Assembly: GCA_035772405.1 (NCBI GenBank)
Contig: JAYKKM010000375.1
Coordinates: 706,001 to 770,000, forward strand
Reading direction: 5' to 3'
From: Chrysogorgia sp. JL179-B06
Lineage: Eukaryota > Cnidaria > Anthozoa > Scleralcyonacea > Chrysogorgiidae
Length of the DNA stretch: 64,000 bases
Positions 1-12,069 of the stretch are shown here, in pieces. Numbering within the stretch: position 1 is the first letter of the stretch; each line of letters starts with the position of its first letter. A program made the position numbers and the translations under genes. The notes beneath the pieces are model-generated. The model saw only the letters and a program-made list of their open reading frames with translations, ran no database searches and was not told the DNA's origin.

Positions 1-28
1 CGAATAAAATATTGAATGAATGAATGAG
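1..28 (+). repeat. LINE-like 3' tail (GAAT)n
   Basis: The window opens with AATAAAATATTGAATGAATG, the form of a plus-strand non-LTR 3' end: an AATAAA-like signal followed by a short tandem tail. No coding part is visible because it would lie upstream of the window. Confidence 0.3.
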
Positions 29-282
29 TTCATTTACCACAAAACTTTACATATTTACACAATGGTTTTGGAAGTCATATTAGGCTACAGTATAAGTATT
101 TTTAGTAATATTATCTTTTTCTATATTAATTAATATAGACAATCTTCATATAATATTTCTTATGAGATATAAACAATTATTTAAACAATTATATTAATAT
201 TTTGAACTGATTTTTATTTAAATATTAATTAATATATAATTTTAACTATGGGTCTTAATAAAAGCCTGTAAAGGTTTCTAGT

Positions 283-400
283 AGATCCCTAGTGAAGGTG
301 ACGGAACTGAGAGAGAAGATAAGGGAAAGCAGACTGAGGTGGTACGGACACGCGAAGAGAAAAAATAATTAGACGACCCCATTGAGGGGACAATCGGGAT
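283..400 (+). mobile_element. LINE C-terminal scrap
   Basis: The plus strand reads a short peptide containing the motif LRWYGHAKR, the C-terminal tail motif of RTE/Jockey-type LINE polyproteins, then a stop. No reverse transcriptase core is present. It runs into the GATA microsatellite. Identification rests on one short motif. Confidence 0.35.
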
Positions 401-406
401 GATGAT

Positions 407-445
<39 letters not shown>
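400..445. repeat. (GATA)n simple repeat
   Basis: About eleven GATA units. On the minus strand they read as the (TATC)n tail of the LINE fragment immediately to the right, so this is probably the 3' tail of that insertion. Confidence 0.8.
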
Positions 446-1000
446 GGTTTATTGATAAAGACTTTGCAGCCAATAGGCTGAATTACGTCATATCTTACAG
501 TTTAAAATACAATTTTAAAACGATACAATTGTAACAAGCGTTAAAAATCTAGACCTTGATTGCATTAGATATTATAAAACTATTTTTAAATCTATTGGTA
601 CGAAAATTTAGACTAAAAGTGCGATTCTTCCTTAACACTCTGGTGTTGATTCTCGGCGGCAAAAGGCTTCGCAGTTTATGTTTTTCATTTGACGTAATAT
701 CCTGAAATAACTTACTCGTCAAGTGTTCGCGTCGGTCTTGCAGAGGTTCGAGTCCAGTATGTGTTAGCACCTCGTCATATGATTGCCAGGGGAAAATAAT
801 ACGCATGGCACGCTTCTGAATTGTTTCTAATTCGACAGATAAATAGTCGGGTAAGCTATTGTAGAATACGGGGCATGCGTATTCAGTTAAGGGTCTAATA
901 CAAGTTCTGTAAAACTGAATTAGTTCACCACTGTTTATCTGGGCTCTTTTAAGCTGAGCTAGGAAGTATAATCTCTTCCTCGCTTTCTTGATAATGATGA
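446..1000 (-). pseudogene. 5'-truncated LINE reverse transcriptase C-terminus
   Basis: The minus strand encodes the C-terminal end of a CR1-like LINE ORF2. It reads EYACPVFYNSLPDYL, then ETIQKRAMRIIFPW, then a DRRE segment and a terminal F-RTNRFKNSF segment. These correspond collinearly to the end of the nearly complete LINE at 19.3-21.8 kb. The catalytic core is absent, as expected for a 5'-truncated retrocopy. The 3' side ends in the TATC tail at 400-445. Confidence 0.75.
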
Positions 1001-1483
1001 TGATGATAAAGGAATTTGTTGTAATTGTGAATTTGATTGGATTTATAAATAAATTGTCAAAGCTTTTAGGTAATATTTCATGTTTCTAAGAAAACATAAA
1101 CTGACCTATTTCTAATGAACAAATGTCATGGAATTTTAATATTTTATTCTTCTTAAATATAGGATTAGTATGTGCATGAAATTTACTTTTATTTATTAAT
1201 TTTTCTAACCATGCGTACGATATGAGATATATAATTTTTCTAACCATGAATACGGATAAATAAATGAGTAATATAGAAACTCGACCTAACTCAAACGTTG
1301 ATGGTATATTTGAACGCTATATATACTAGAGATTTTGTTAACTTTTTCACTCAAATCCTCAACCAGTTTCCGGAAAGCAGGAAAGAAAGTAAAATATTTC
1401 ATTGTTCAACTATTTGCTTATAAAGAATGTTTAGAAGTAATATAGAATTTGGTATAAAGGCACTTTAAGGGTGATCAATTTAA
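1001..1483. other. Intronic sequence, no gene seen
   Basis: AT-rich intron of the EGF gene. A stretch near 1270-1310 containing AACTCAAACGTTGATGGTAT matches 32305-32340, which lies upstream of another EGF exon. This is evidence of block duplication rather than of a gene. Confidence 0.6.
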
Positions 1484-1855
1484 AGGAGAACTGTATGAAA
1501 AAAAAAATTACTTTTAAATAAAAGTCCTTCAATATAATGTTTAGGAATGCTAATAGTTTTACGGTGTCTGCTCTTGTACTCTAGGAATAACATTTTCATT
1601 TTCGTACTTCTGGAGGCCGTCATTATAGAGTTTGCCCGACGGCTCAATGCGAATATACAGCGGTGGTTTTCTTTTCAATTTTGATGTTATTAAGCGCTTC
1701 TCTGTTGTTCCTTGTATTGAATGACGTCATAAGAAACCCGTTGTACATATAGTCTGAGCCGTCGAGCAAACTCTAAAATGGCGCCATGCAGAAGCATAAA
1801 AGAACACTTAAATGCATTTTATTTACGAGTAATTTATTTTTGGCTACAGTTCCCC
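1484..1855. mobile_element. MITE with TTAA target duplication
   Basis: TTAA sits at 1480-1483 and 1856-1859. The left terminus AGGAGAACTG and right terminus CAGTTCCCC are inverted copies. A second inverted pair lies inside: AGAGTTTGCCCGACGGCTCA near 1628 and its degenerate complement near 1765. The element is non-coding. TTAA duplication is typical of piggyBac and Kolobok elements; the AGG-type terminus is closer to Kolobok, but the family is not certain. Confidence 0.6.
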
Positions 1856-1924
1856 TTAAAAGATTAACAAGAAATAAATAAATAAGATAAATAAATCAAG
1901 TTAAGAACATAACCAATTACCAAC

Positions 1925-2047
1925 CTTTACAGGATATCCCATTTCCTGAATAACCTACATTGCAGGAACAATTGAAAGATCCTTGGAGATCAATGCAGTT
2001 AGCATGTTGATGACAAGGATTGGGGTTTTGAGAACATTCCTTGATAT
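1925..2047 (-). CDS. EGF module exon 14 (leftmost)
   Basis: A 123-bp exon after a TAG acceptor and before a GTTGG donor, phase 1 at both ends. It begins DIKEC and keeps all six EGF cysteines. It is the only module in the window with Asp in the hydroxylation position (CIDLQGSFNC), and its end, NGISCKG, is also divergent. In the gene it follows exons 4817-4939 and 5156-5278. Confidence 0.85.
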
Positions 2048-2366
2048 CTATAAAGGAAATAGCAACATAATTCAGTTAATAATTCTAGAAATGTAAGCAG
2101 CTTGATTAGTGAAATTCAATGTGTTCATGGAGTTCCATACAATTGATTGTAATATGCAATTCATGCAAAATACGACAACCTCAACAATCATATACAAATG
2201 CAATACGGTAAAAGAGTAACGATAATTAGTAGAAATTAGCGCACTACCAGTCTGAATGCACCATCGAAAGGTCAATATATATATACAAGTGCAACAAGCG
2301 ACACATTACGGTCACGTATTTTGCTAAGAATATTGCTTACAGTGCCTCGTTAAGTTAATTCACACC

Positions 2367-3018
2367 ATAGGCGTACCGGCAAAATTTTGTATGGGAGGGG
2401 GGCTGAACATAACTTGCCAGAATATATGACGACATCTTGCAATATTAATCTATTTGACGCATTAATCCCTGAAGAACACTTGCAATCTTATAATTATGTG
2501 TTAAATGCATGCACGTTTTTCGTTAAAACATCGACGTGTATTATAAACATGTATTTGGGGTCTGTGGGCAAACTCCCACGGGAATTTGAATTGTTGAAGC
2601 TCTAAAAGTGTATTTCTAGCAATTCGTGTGCACATTTCTCATATTTGCAGCCGCGTCAGTGCCTGAGGTTCGAAGTATTTAATTATTGGTAAAGTACGAC
2701 AGATTTTCCAAATTGTTATCGCGTGGACATTCAGGGCATGTGGAATGCGTTGCACTACAAGAGAATGAAGGTAAGGTAATTAGCAACAAAATCAAATTTC
2801 TGAGGTATATACTGTACGAGAACGTTTGATCAATGCCCATATTGACAGCTGATACTCAGACCCAGGCCAGGTTATGCCACTGACCATTGCTAAACGAACA
2901 ACAATTAACAATGAAATATGTTATAATGTCATTAAGTTGCATTTCAAATATTTGAATAATTTAAGACGAGAACCTTATTGCCCGAATGACAAGAAGTCCC
3001 CCCATCCCGTACGCTTAT
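2367..3018. mobile_element. MITE-like element with short TIRs
   Basis: Left end ATAGGCGTACCGG with a following G-run, and right end CCCGTACGCTTAT preceded by a C-run, form imperfect inverted termini about 15-30 bp long. No transposase is seen inside, and no clear target duplication was found, so the boundaries and class are tentative. Confidence 0.4.
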
Positions 3019-3123
3019 GAATGCACTCTTAAATATCTATGATATGTGGCACGTTTATGATCTGCCACCTTGTGACCATGTGACGTCGTTGACATATTTG
3101 CAATTTTGTAACTATATTCTTAT

Positions 3124-3467
3124 TGCGTTATGATATACAATGTTGTAGTGAATGTGGGAGAACTCGGAGTAGACAGACGATACGTGGACGATCGTCAAAC
3201 TCATATCCCGTACAGGAATCGAACCTGTAACCTGATTGCCGGTGATATGCTCTAACCATTGAGCTAACGAGACGCAGATGGAGAACGAAGGTTACAATGA
3301 TGTACTGGTTCGATTGGTATATGTACTGCCTATGGCGTTTTGATATACAATGTTGTAGTGAATGTGAGAGAGCTCGGAGTAGACAGACGATACGTGGACG
3401 ATCGTCAAGCTCATATCCTATGCAGAAAAATGATTCTGAGTCCCGTACAGAGCTCGCCCACATTCAT

Positions 3468-3470
<3 letters not shown>
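3124..3470 (-). repeat. tRNA-like SINE family 2, two direct partial copies
   Basis: The block containing GATATACAATGTTGTAGTGA is present twice, near 3130 and 3342, joined by a tRNA-like head at 3206-3273. An inverted relative lies at 4557-4740, so the same family brackets the SINE array between them in opposite orientation. Confidence 0.6.
3206..3273 (-). repeat. tRNA-Ala(GGC)-like SINE head
   Basis: The minus strand shows A box TAGCTCAATGGTTAGAGC and B box GGTTCGATTCC, with an anticodon-loop-like CCGGCAA. The loop lacks U33 and the acceptor pairing is imperfect, so this is a tRNA-derived pol III promoter rather than a working tRNA. Confidence 0.6.

Positions 3471-3471
<1 letters not shown>

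Positions 3472-3508
<37 letters not shown>
3472..3508. repeat. (TA)n tract
   Basis: An uninterrupted TA dinucleotide run that abuts the first copy of the 275-bp SINE unit. Confidence 0.95.
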
Positions 3509-4745
<1,237 letters not shown>

Positions 4746-4816
4746 TCGTCTATATTCTTATTGTTAATTAGAATGGCATAGTTGGCAAAATTCAAGATCG
4801 ATCGTGCAATTCTAAC

Positions 4817-4939
4817 CTGCACAGAACGTGCCATTTCCAGAATAACCTAAACTACAGGAACAATTGAAAGATCCTTCCTGTTCAATGCAGCCAGCATGTC
4901 GATGACAAGGATTGGGTGATTGTGAACATTCTTTAAAAT
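4817..4939 (-). CDS. EGF module exon 13
   Basis: A 123-bp phase-1 exon with a TAG acceptor and GTTAG donor. It starts DFKEC and ends NGTFCAG with six cysteines. It pairs with the exon at 5156-5278; the same two-exon pair recurs at 26.3/26.6 kb and 37.0/37.3 kb. Confidence 0.88.
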
Positions 4940-5155
4940 CTACAGGTTGAATGAGAGTTAAATAACAAGTAGAGATAACATGTTTAGTAAAACCAATAAA
5001 AATCAACCAAAATGTAATTGAAAACAAACAACAAAAAATTAAAATAAGTCACATTAAATAATCAGCAAATAACTATTTCGGGCATTCACCAAAAAACAAA
5101 GCTATCCCACCGTATTCCCAACTGTATTAGCCTAGCAGCTCTAACCGGCACTAAC

Positions 5156-5278
5156 CTTCGCAGAACGTTCCGTTTCCTTTATAACCATCGTTACAGGAGC
5201 AGTTGAATGATCCTTCTAACTCAGTGCAGTAAGCGTGTTCATGACAGGGATCGGATATTTGAGAGCATTCTTTATCAT
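5156..5278 (-). CDS. EGF module exon 12
   Basis: A 123-bp phase-1 exon. It starts DDKECSQISDPCHEHAYC and ends NGTFCEG, with six cysteines. Closely related to the exons at 8025, 26593 and 37277, which all begin DDKEC. Confidence 0.88.
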
Positions 5279-5299
5279 CTATTCAGTAACAAAGAAGAT

Positions 5300-6230
5300 C
5301 TGTTGACGAGGACTCTCTGTCGTGGAACTGTTACTAATGTTATCAATCGTAAATAGTTTTGGTTTGCAACCAGGTAAAGAATAAGACATTTTGTAACGCT
5401 ACTCTGGTTTGCGATAAATTAAGATCAGACAATTAAAGTTACCAAATTCAAATAGGGTAACCACAACATTATTTATATCTCCACGCATAGTAAAACAAAA
5501 TAACCAGTATAATTCTATGAGGGCCACCACATGTATTCACACCTTGTGCGATCCCATATAATTCTATATACTGTTTTAACTTTGGGGAGATTCCTACCTA
5601 GTGTGGTGACCCAACATATAATTCTACTGCTTATTTGCAGGTGTTACTTTTCAGAGAGATATCCACAATTGTTGTGGTAACCCTATTTAAAATAGGATCT
5701 GAATTTATTGTGAACTCGATCTTGTGAACTTGATCTTTGTGAACTTGATCTGAATTTATCCCTAACCAGAGTAGCATTATACCACGTCTTGTTATACATT
5801 AGTTGTAGGAAATGCGACCCTACAGGATGTGTTCCACGCTGCTTGTCGTATGATTTTTAGCATTAGCAATATTATACGCTTCGTCGTGTGTAGATTTTAT
5901 TGTTATCAATATCGCTCTTGACTTTAAGGTTTTCTACACAAATTAAACATTCAGACAACTATAGTTACACCAACAATATTGTAGCTACAAAATTGGAGTG
6001 AAATTACTTACATCTTTGTTAAAGAACCAGCGATTTAACATGAACAAAATGTAAACAAATCCTCTCTCACAAACATGCTTCATGCCTTATGCCAGTATTG
6101 CGCATGACCGTCATGGAGCTTTGGTACCGGAAGCTCCAATACAAAAAATAAACGCACTGTTCCCAATATACCGACCCCCGATAAACGAACTGAGTATGTG
6201 AGTTTATCTAACTATAACGATACTAGTCTA
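5300..6230. repeat. Duplicated intron block, no gene seen
   Basis: About 5320-5790 matches 8170-8600, and parts match 32600-32820 and 60000-60260. Shared landmarks are TTTTAACTTTGGGGAGATTC and AACCAGAGTAGCATT. It lies upstream of paralogous EGF exons, so it is copied intron. From 5800 to 6230 nothing recognisable is present. Confidence 0.65.
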
Positions 6231-6231
6231 T

Positions 6232-7535
6232 TTAGCTTTCTTCCAGCAAACATAATTTTGCAACTGGCCTATGCAAGATCGAAGTCTTGGTCTTTACTTC
6301 GGCTGATCTTACCATTCCATCGCTCCCAGGAAATACCTTGATAACTCGTCCAAGTATAGCCATCGTCCTCTTGGTTGTCCTTGACTTACTATCAGCGCGA
6401 GGTCGTTCGCCGATAAGTTCCGTCGAGATTGGACCATATTCACGTAGCCAACGCTGCCAGTAATGGTTGGCTAACACTTGCGTCTGTCTCCACTTCTTAC
6501 GACTGTATATCTAATTTCTTTCGAAATATCCCGGTGGCAATGTTATGTTTGGCTTCTGGAGGAGAAAGTTATTTGGTGTTAGTGGCTCATGTCTTTCGGG
6601 TCGTCAGAATTTGGACACAACGGTCTTGAGTTAACAATTCCTTGCACTTCAGAAAAAACAGTCCTTAGGACTTTCTCGCCGACTAACGCCTCACCAATGA
6701 TGGCTTTCATCGCTCGTTTTACGCTTCTGGTCAATCTCGCCCACACGCCGGATATATATTGCGGAGCATTGGGCTGATGGCCGAAAATCCAAAGTTCCCT
6801 TTCGATTTGAAGTAGATTCCACTGTTCTATTGCTTCGCGAAGTTCTCGTTCAGCTCCAACGAAATTGGTGCCGTTATCTTATCGCAGCTGTCTGACGTTA
6901 CCTCTCGTGCTCAGATATCGCCGAAGGACAAGGATAAAGTCGTCTGTTTCCAAGGATACGGCTAGCTCCAAGTGGATCGCTCTGCTACTCGTGCAAGTGA
7001 ATATACAAATATACATCCGTATCTCTTTACGGTGCTGCGTCGTTGCTTTACTATAGCAATGGTCCAAAGTAATCCAGACCTGTATTCGTGAAAGGTGGTT
7101 CGTATGGGGTTAATCTGACTTTCGGTAAATCTGCCATTACCTGCTCCATTCTTTGAGCAAGCTGCCTCTTGTAATGGAAACACCTGCCAATCACATTCTT
7201 TATGGCGGCTCCATAGCTCTTACTATCCAGATTTCCTCCCATAGTCGCGACAGTATAGGTGAAACTGAATGTGTCTTTCTCCATGTCCCATTTCACTCCA
7301 CGACTCGTTGTACGGGAAGTTGATCCAAATCGAGATCTAACGTTGGAACGCCTCTCTTTTCGCATTGGACAGTCTTCAACACCTCACGGTTGTTCGACAT
7401 GAATTTCATTAATCTAAAACCACTCTTGGCAAGCAACATCATCAGTTCTTTAGCAACCTGGCTAGGGCTTCGTTTCCATCATGGCTAGGGCTTCGTTTCG
7501 AAGGGCTTTAAGCATGTCATCAACATAAAAATTAC
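6232..7535 (-). pseudogene. BEL/Pao LTR-retrotransposon fragment (pol)
   Basis: In minus-strand order: FYVDDMLKALRNE (RT catalytic YVDD) near 7530; RLMKFMSNNREVL; GVKWDMEKDTFSF; QVMADLPKVRLTPYEPPFT and GLDYFGPLL (integrase entry) to about 7051; SRAIHLELAVSLETDDF (integrase core); and near 6232-6477 WQRWLREYGP with GRVIKVFPGSDGMVR, the C-terminal DUF5641-type tail. This order is diagnostic of BEL/Pao pol. RNase H is missing between the RT tail and the integrase, and frames break several times. No LTRs, gag or protease were seen. Confidence 0.85.
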
Positions 7536-7736
7536 AAAATTACTTGTTGGTTTGATCGTGTCGCGGACTGCCGTAACGTTGACACCACCACCAAGAGTTT
7601 AGCTATGAAATTTGGGAAATTCTTATATCTTGCTTCTTTAGTTTATTTTTTGAATAGCATTTTCTTTAATTTTATTCACTTTTTCGTACGTAATATCGAT
7701 AAATCGAGAAGCCGCCATTTTTAAATCGCTTAAAAT

Positions 7737-7768
7737 GTTATAGTCACCTCGCAAGAGGTGACTATAAC
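7737..7768. repeat. Perfect 14-bp hairpin with GCAA loop
   Basis: GTTATAGTCACCTC, loop GCAA, then the exact complement. It may be joined transposon termini; no flanking element could be delimited. Confidence 0.6.
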
Positions 7769-8024
7769 AAAATAGGCCGTCCATCTAGACCAATCACGGC
7801 ACAAGAAACTCTATAGTAACTTGTCAACTACTAAGAAAGTTCTACTAAAAGGCGATAGTCGATGGTTGGAAAGAGTACGCAGTCAAAAATAAGAGAAGAA
7901 AATAAGATAAAAATAAGCTACATTATATAATCTGAAAATAGCAAGCTAAGGGTATTCACCACAAACAAAGATATCACTCCGTATTTTCTCCTGTATTAGC
8001 CTAACAGCACCAACCAATATTTAC

Positions 8025-8147
8025 CTTCGCAGAACGTTCCGTTCCCTTTATAACCATCGTTACAGGAGCAGTTGAATGATCCTTCCAGCTCAATGCAGTT
8101 AGCGTGTTCATGACAGGGATCGGATATTTGAGAGCATTCTTTATCAT
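8025..8147 (-). CDS. EGF module exon 11
   Basis: A 123-bp phase-1 exon of the DDKEC type with six cysteines, TAG acceptor and GTAAA donor. Its flanking intron matches that of exon 5156-5278, so exons 11 and 12 are a recent duplicate pair. Confidence 0.87.
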
Positions 8148-8149
8148 CT

Positions 8150-9160
8150 ATTCATAACAAAGAAAGTTCTGTTGACGAGGTCTAACTGTCGTGAAACTGT
8201 TACTAATGTTATCAATCGTAAATAGTTTTGGTTTGCAACCAGGTAAAGAATAAGACAACATGGTGTAACGCTACTCTGATTAGAGATGAATTAAGATCAG
8301 AACATTATTTATAAGCAAAACATTATTTATATCTGCCCGAATAGTAAAACAAAATAACCAGTAGAATTATATGAGGGTCACCACATGTAATCACACCTTG
8401 TGCGACCCCATACAATTCTATACACTGTTTTAACTTTGGGGAGATTCCTATACCTTGTGTGGTGACCCTTCATATAATTCTACTGCTTATTTGGTTATAC
8501 TTTTAGGATAGTTATCCACAATTATTGTGGTAACTCTATTTAAAATAGGTGACTTGATCTGAATTTTTCTCCAACCAGAGCAGCATTATACCATTTCTTA
8601 TCAATGATGTTGATAAGTTAAGCGAATTAGTATAAATGCATATAGAATACGCAAAAGTCTTGCAAGGTAAGTTTTATTGCTTTTTCCCTATTTTAACCTA
8701 TTTAATTTAATCTCAAGTGTACAGTAATGTTTGCATATGCTCTTTAAGTGTCACTTATTATAATACTCGTAGTAATGATTGTTGTTATGTCAAGAATCAC
8801 ACTTTGGACAGTTTGTTATCCTGTATATTCAGTAGTGTTAAACTGTCAACATGTCATGTTTACCTACGTTTTTCAGAGTATTAACGTGTTGTAATAATCA
8901 TATTAATAATTGTTATGTCAAGAACCAGACATTTTTCAGTTTTTTTTCTCCAAATACGGTAGTGTTAAAATAAATTTGCATTCTTTATTTCTTGAACGTT
9001 TGCATGGATTGGTGCACGAATTGTCGTGTTACTACAACTATTGAGTTGTAGTAAGGTGTGACTTGGGGTACACAACACTTCTTATTTACTGCAGAGCTTT
9101 CGACCTGTTGACTCAGGCCTTATTCAGGGCAAATTCTAACATCCTGTTGGCTCAAGTCAT
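8150..9160. repeat. Duplicated intron block, no gene seen
   Basis: 8170-8600 repeats the block at 5320-5790. 8640-9160 matches 32830-33270 and 60270-60850. Shared landmarks are TGTACAGTA followed by a TGCATA(T/C)(G/T)CTC segment, TAATACTCGTAG, and a CTTTCGACCTGTTGACTCA segment next to the following EGF exon. Confidence 0.65.
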
Positions 9161-9204
9161 GTAAACAATATATAATTGATCAACTAAAATTGTTGAATAA
9201 ATAC

Positions 9205-9327
9205 CTTCACAGAATGTTTCATTTCCACGAAAACCATCACGACAAGAGCAGTTGAAAGATCCGGGTAGTTCAATGCAGTTAGCGTGATGATGACAAGGAC
9301 TGGCTGTTTGTGAACATTCTTCAATAT
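9205..9327 (-). CDS. EGF module exon 10
   Basis: A 123-bp phase-1 exon. DIEECSQTASPCHHHANC at the start and GNETFCEG at the end, with six cysteines, CAG acceptor and GTATT donor. Paralogous to the exons at 33295 and 60865, including flanking intron. Confidence 0.88.
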
Positions 9328-9665
9328 CTGTAAAATACATGTAGTGTAAGATTTGATTTAGTTATTACATAACAATTTGCATGCAGGTACAATAAAATGA
9401 ACAAATGAACACTAAAAAGTAAAATTTCGGTTGATAATTGTGTAACGCTATGTTGAGTTATTTTTCCAAAATAAAGAGAATTCAGACATACGTCGATGCT
9501 ACTCGTTAGATTATTCAATTTCTACGTGACAAAAGCTAACTTTGGAATCCGTCAAGCCGTATTATTTTCCGAAAATTAGAGATTGGATTAGAGAATAACA
9601 TGAATTAATTGAATCTTCCTAGTATTTTAATGTCAATAATGCAACCTGATTGGCTATGCTACTCG

Positions 9666-9666
<1 letters not shown>

Positions 9667-9725
<59 letters not shown>
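9667..9725. repeat. (TA)n tract
   Basis: A pure TA run directly adjoining the outer end of the palindrome at 9727-10795. Confidence 0.95.
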
Positions 9726-9726
<1 letters not shown>

Positions 9727-9727
<1 letters not shown>

Positions 9728-10795
9728 AAAATCAAACTTCGTCAGGCAAAATAAAAAACACACTAAAAAGAATGTATTTCCAGACGTTTCGGCGGTTAAA
9801 GGCTTCTTCGGTGGACTAAAAAATATTTACAATGACTCCTCTATATATATGGAAAATTAGCATGTGAAAATTATTTGGAATTCCCAAATGTTAAAATGTT
9901 AAAGTATTAAAAATATGTTAAAATGACATAATTGCATAAATTATTTAACTATAAATGCTAAGAAATCTACCAGCACAGCCGTTGATAATGTTCGTTGAGT
10001 GTTTCTTTATTTCAAGCGCCTCAAAAATCTTACGCTCAGTTATAGGTATCTAATATTATGGTGAATTAGTTTCAAAGTGATATCGGATCCAACTTGGGGA
10101 TTAACGTCGTGGGATTTCAGGTTGGTGTAAACTGTCTGGCTCAGTTCATACGGAGGTGTTCTTTGATTCTTCAGCTAATTGTACGTCCAGTTTCTTCTAT
10201 ATAAATTGCATGACAATGCAAACACTCTATATGGTAGACGCTGTTCTTCGTTAAACATATAGAGTGTATTATACATATAGAGTGTATTATACATATAGAG
10301 TGTTTGCATTGTCATGCAATTTATATAGGAGAAACTGGACCTACAATTGGCTCAAGAATCAAAGAACACCTCCGTATGAAAAGCCAAACAGTTTACACCC
10401 ACCTGAAATCCCACGACGTTAATCCCCAAGTTGGATCCCATATCACTTGGAAACTAATTCACCATAATATTAGATACCTATAAGTGAGCGTAAGATTTTT
10501 GAGGCGCTTGAAATAAAGAAACACTCAACGAACATTATGAACGGCTGTGCTGGTAGATTTCGTAGCATTTATAGTTAAATAATTTATGCAATTATGTCAT
10601 TTTAACATATTTTTAATACTTTAACATTTTAACATTTGGGAATTCCAAATAATTTTCACATGCTAATTTGCCATATATATAGAGGAGTCATTGTAAATAT
10701 TTTTTAGTCGACCGAAGAAGCCTTTAACCGGCGAAACGTCTGGAAATACATTCTTTTTTGTGTGTTTTTTATTTTGCCTGACGAAGTTTGATTTT
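9727..10795. mobile_element. Palindrome of two Penelope-like 3' ends
   Basis: Left arm 9727-10234 and right arm 10292-10795 are inverted copies around a 57-bp centre that holds CATATAGAGTGTATTATA repeats. The right arm (plus strand, about 10300-10485) encodes CHAIYIGETGPTIGS, then RIKEHLRMKSQTVYTHL, the GIY-YIG endonuclease signature of Penelope-like elements, followed by KIFEALEIKK after a stop. The left arm encodes a decayed version on the minus strand. Both arms start at the same point in the endonuclease. Their outer ends carry CGAAACGTCTGG, a Penelope-like 3' region motif. Confidence 0.8.
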
Positions 10796-10834
10796 ACACT
10801 TTCATTATATACCAGGCATGGCTTTCAATATTTA

Positions 10835-11576
<742 letters not shown>

Positions 11577-11790
11577 AAAACCTTAAGACCCGTGACCAAC
11601 CTCCGGCCAGTAAAGTTTTATGACTTATTTTCGTTACTTATGGTATTTATCACAAAATAAGCTTCCATGCCGGTCTGGAAAATTAGGGCAACAATCTGTG
11701 GAGCAAAAAATAAAAAATGTGCACCGGCGGCCATTTTGAAAAATTGTCTTTTTTAGCAAAGGATATTATTTCGTCAAAAAGACTTTTTTC
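11577..11790. repeat. Left TIR of the 5.8-kb transposon
   Basis: Inverted counterpart of 17160-17373. Alignment runs continuously from AAAACCTTAAG to the AAAAAGACTTTTT segment. Confidence 0.8.
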
Positions 11791-12069
11791 TACACTTTTA
11801 AATCAAATTCCGTCATAAAATAAAGATTACATGCATATTTAGTACGAAGTAAACATTCCTTTCACAGCCAAATTTTTCAAAGAAAACTTAGTTCTATTTA
11901 ATGAAACTATATTTATATTACATGACGTACATAGCATATTTATGCAAGATACCGCTTACTTTCGCATATTTATGGCGAAATCATCGGAGATTATGCAAAT
12001 TCAACCTGTAACTTAATAGTTTCCGCGTGTTTTTTTTTCAATGTTTTATAATCTTGAAACATGTAGAAT

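Noticed and set aside
400..445. CRISPR-like array
   Set aside because: Simple GATA microsatellite without spacers, in a eukaryotic genome.
9083..9130. Hammerhead-like remnant near CTTTCGACCTGTTGACTCAG
   Set aside because: Has a GAAAGC-like segment, but the core reads CTGAATA and the stems do not close; the same block in the 33.2 and 60.8 kb introns is equally poor. Probably a Penelope-like relic only.
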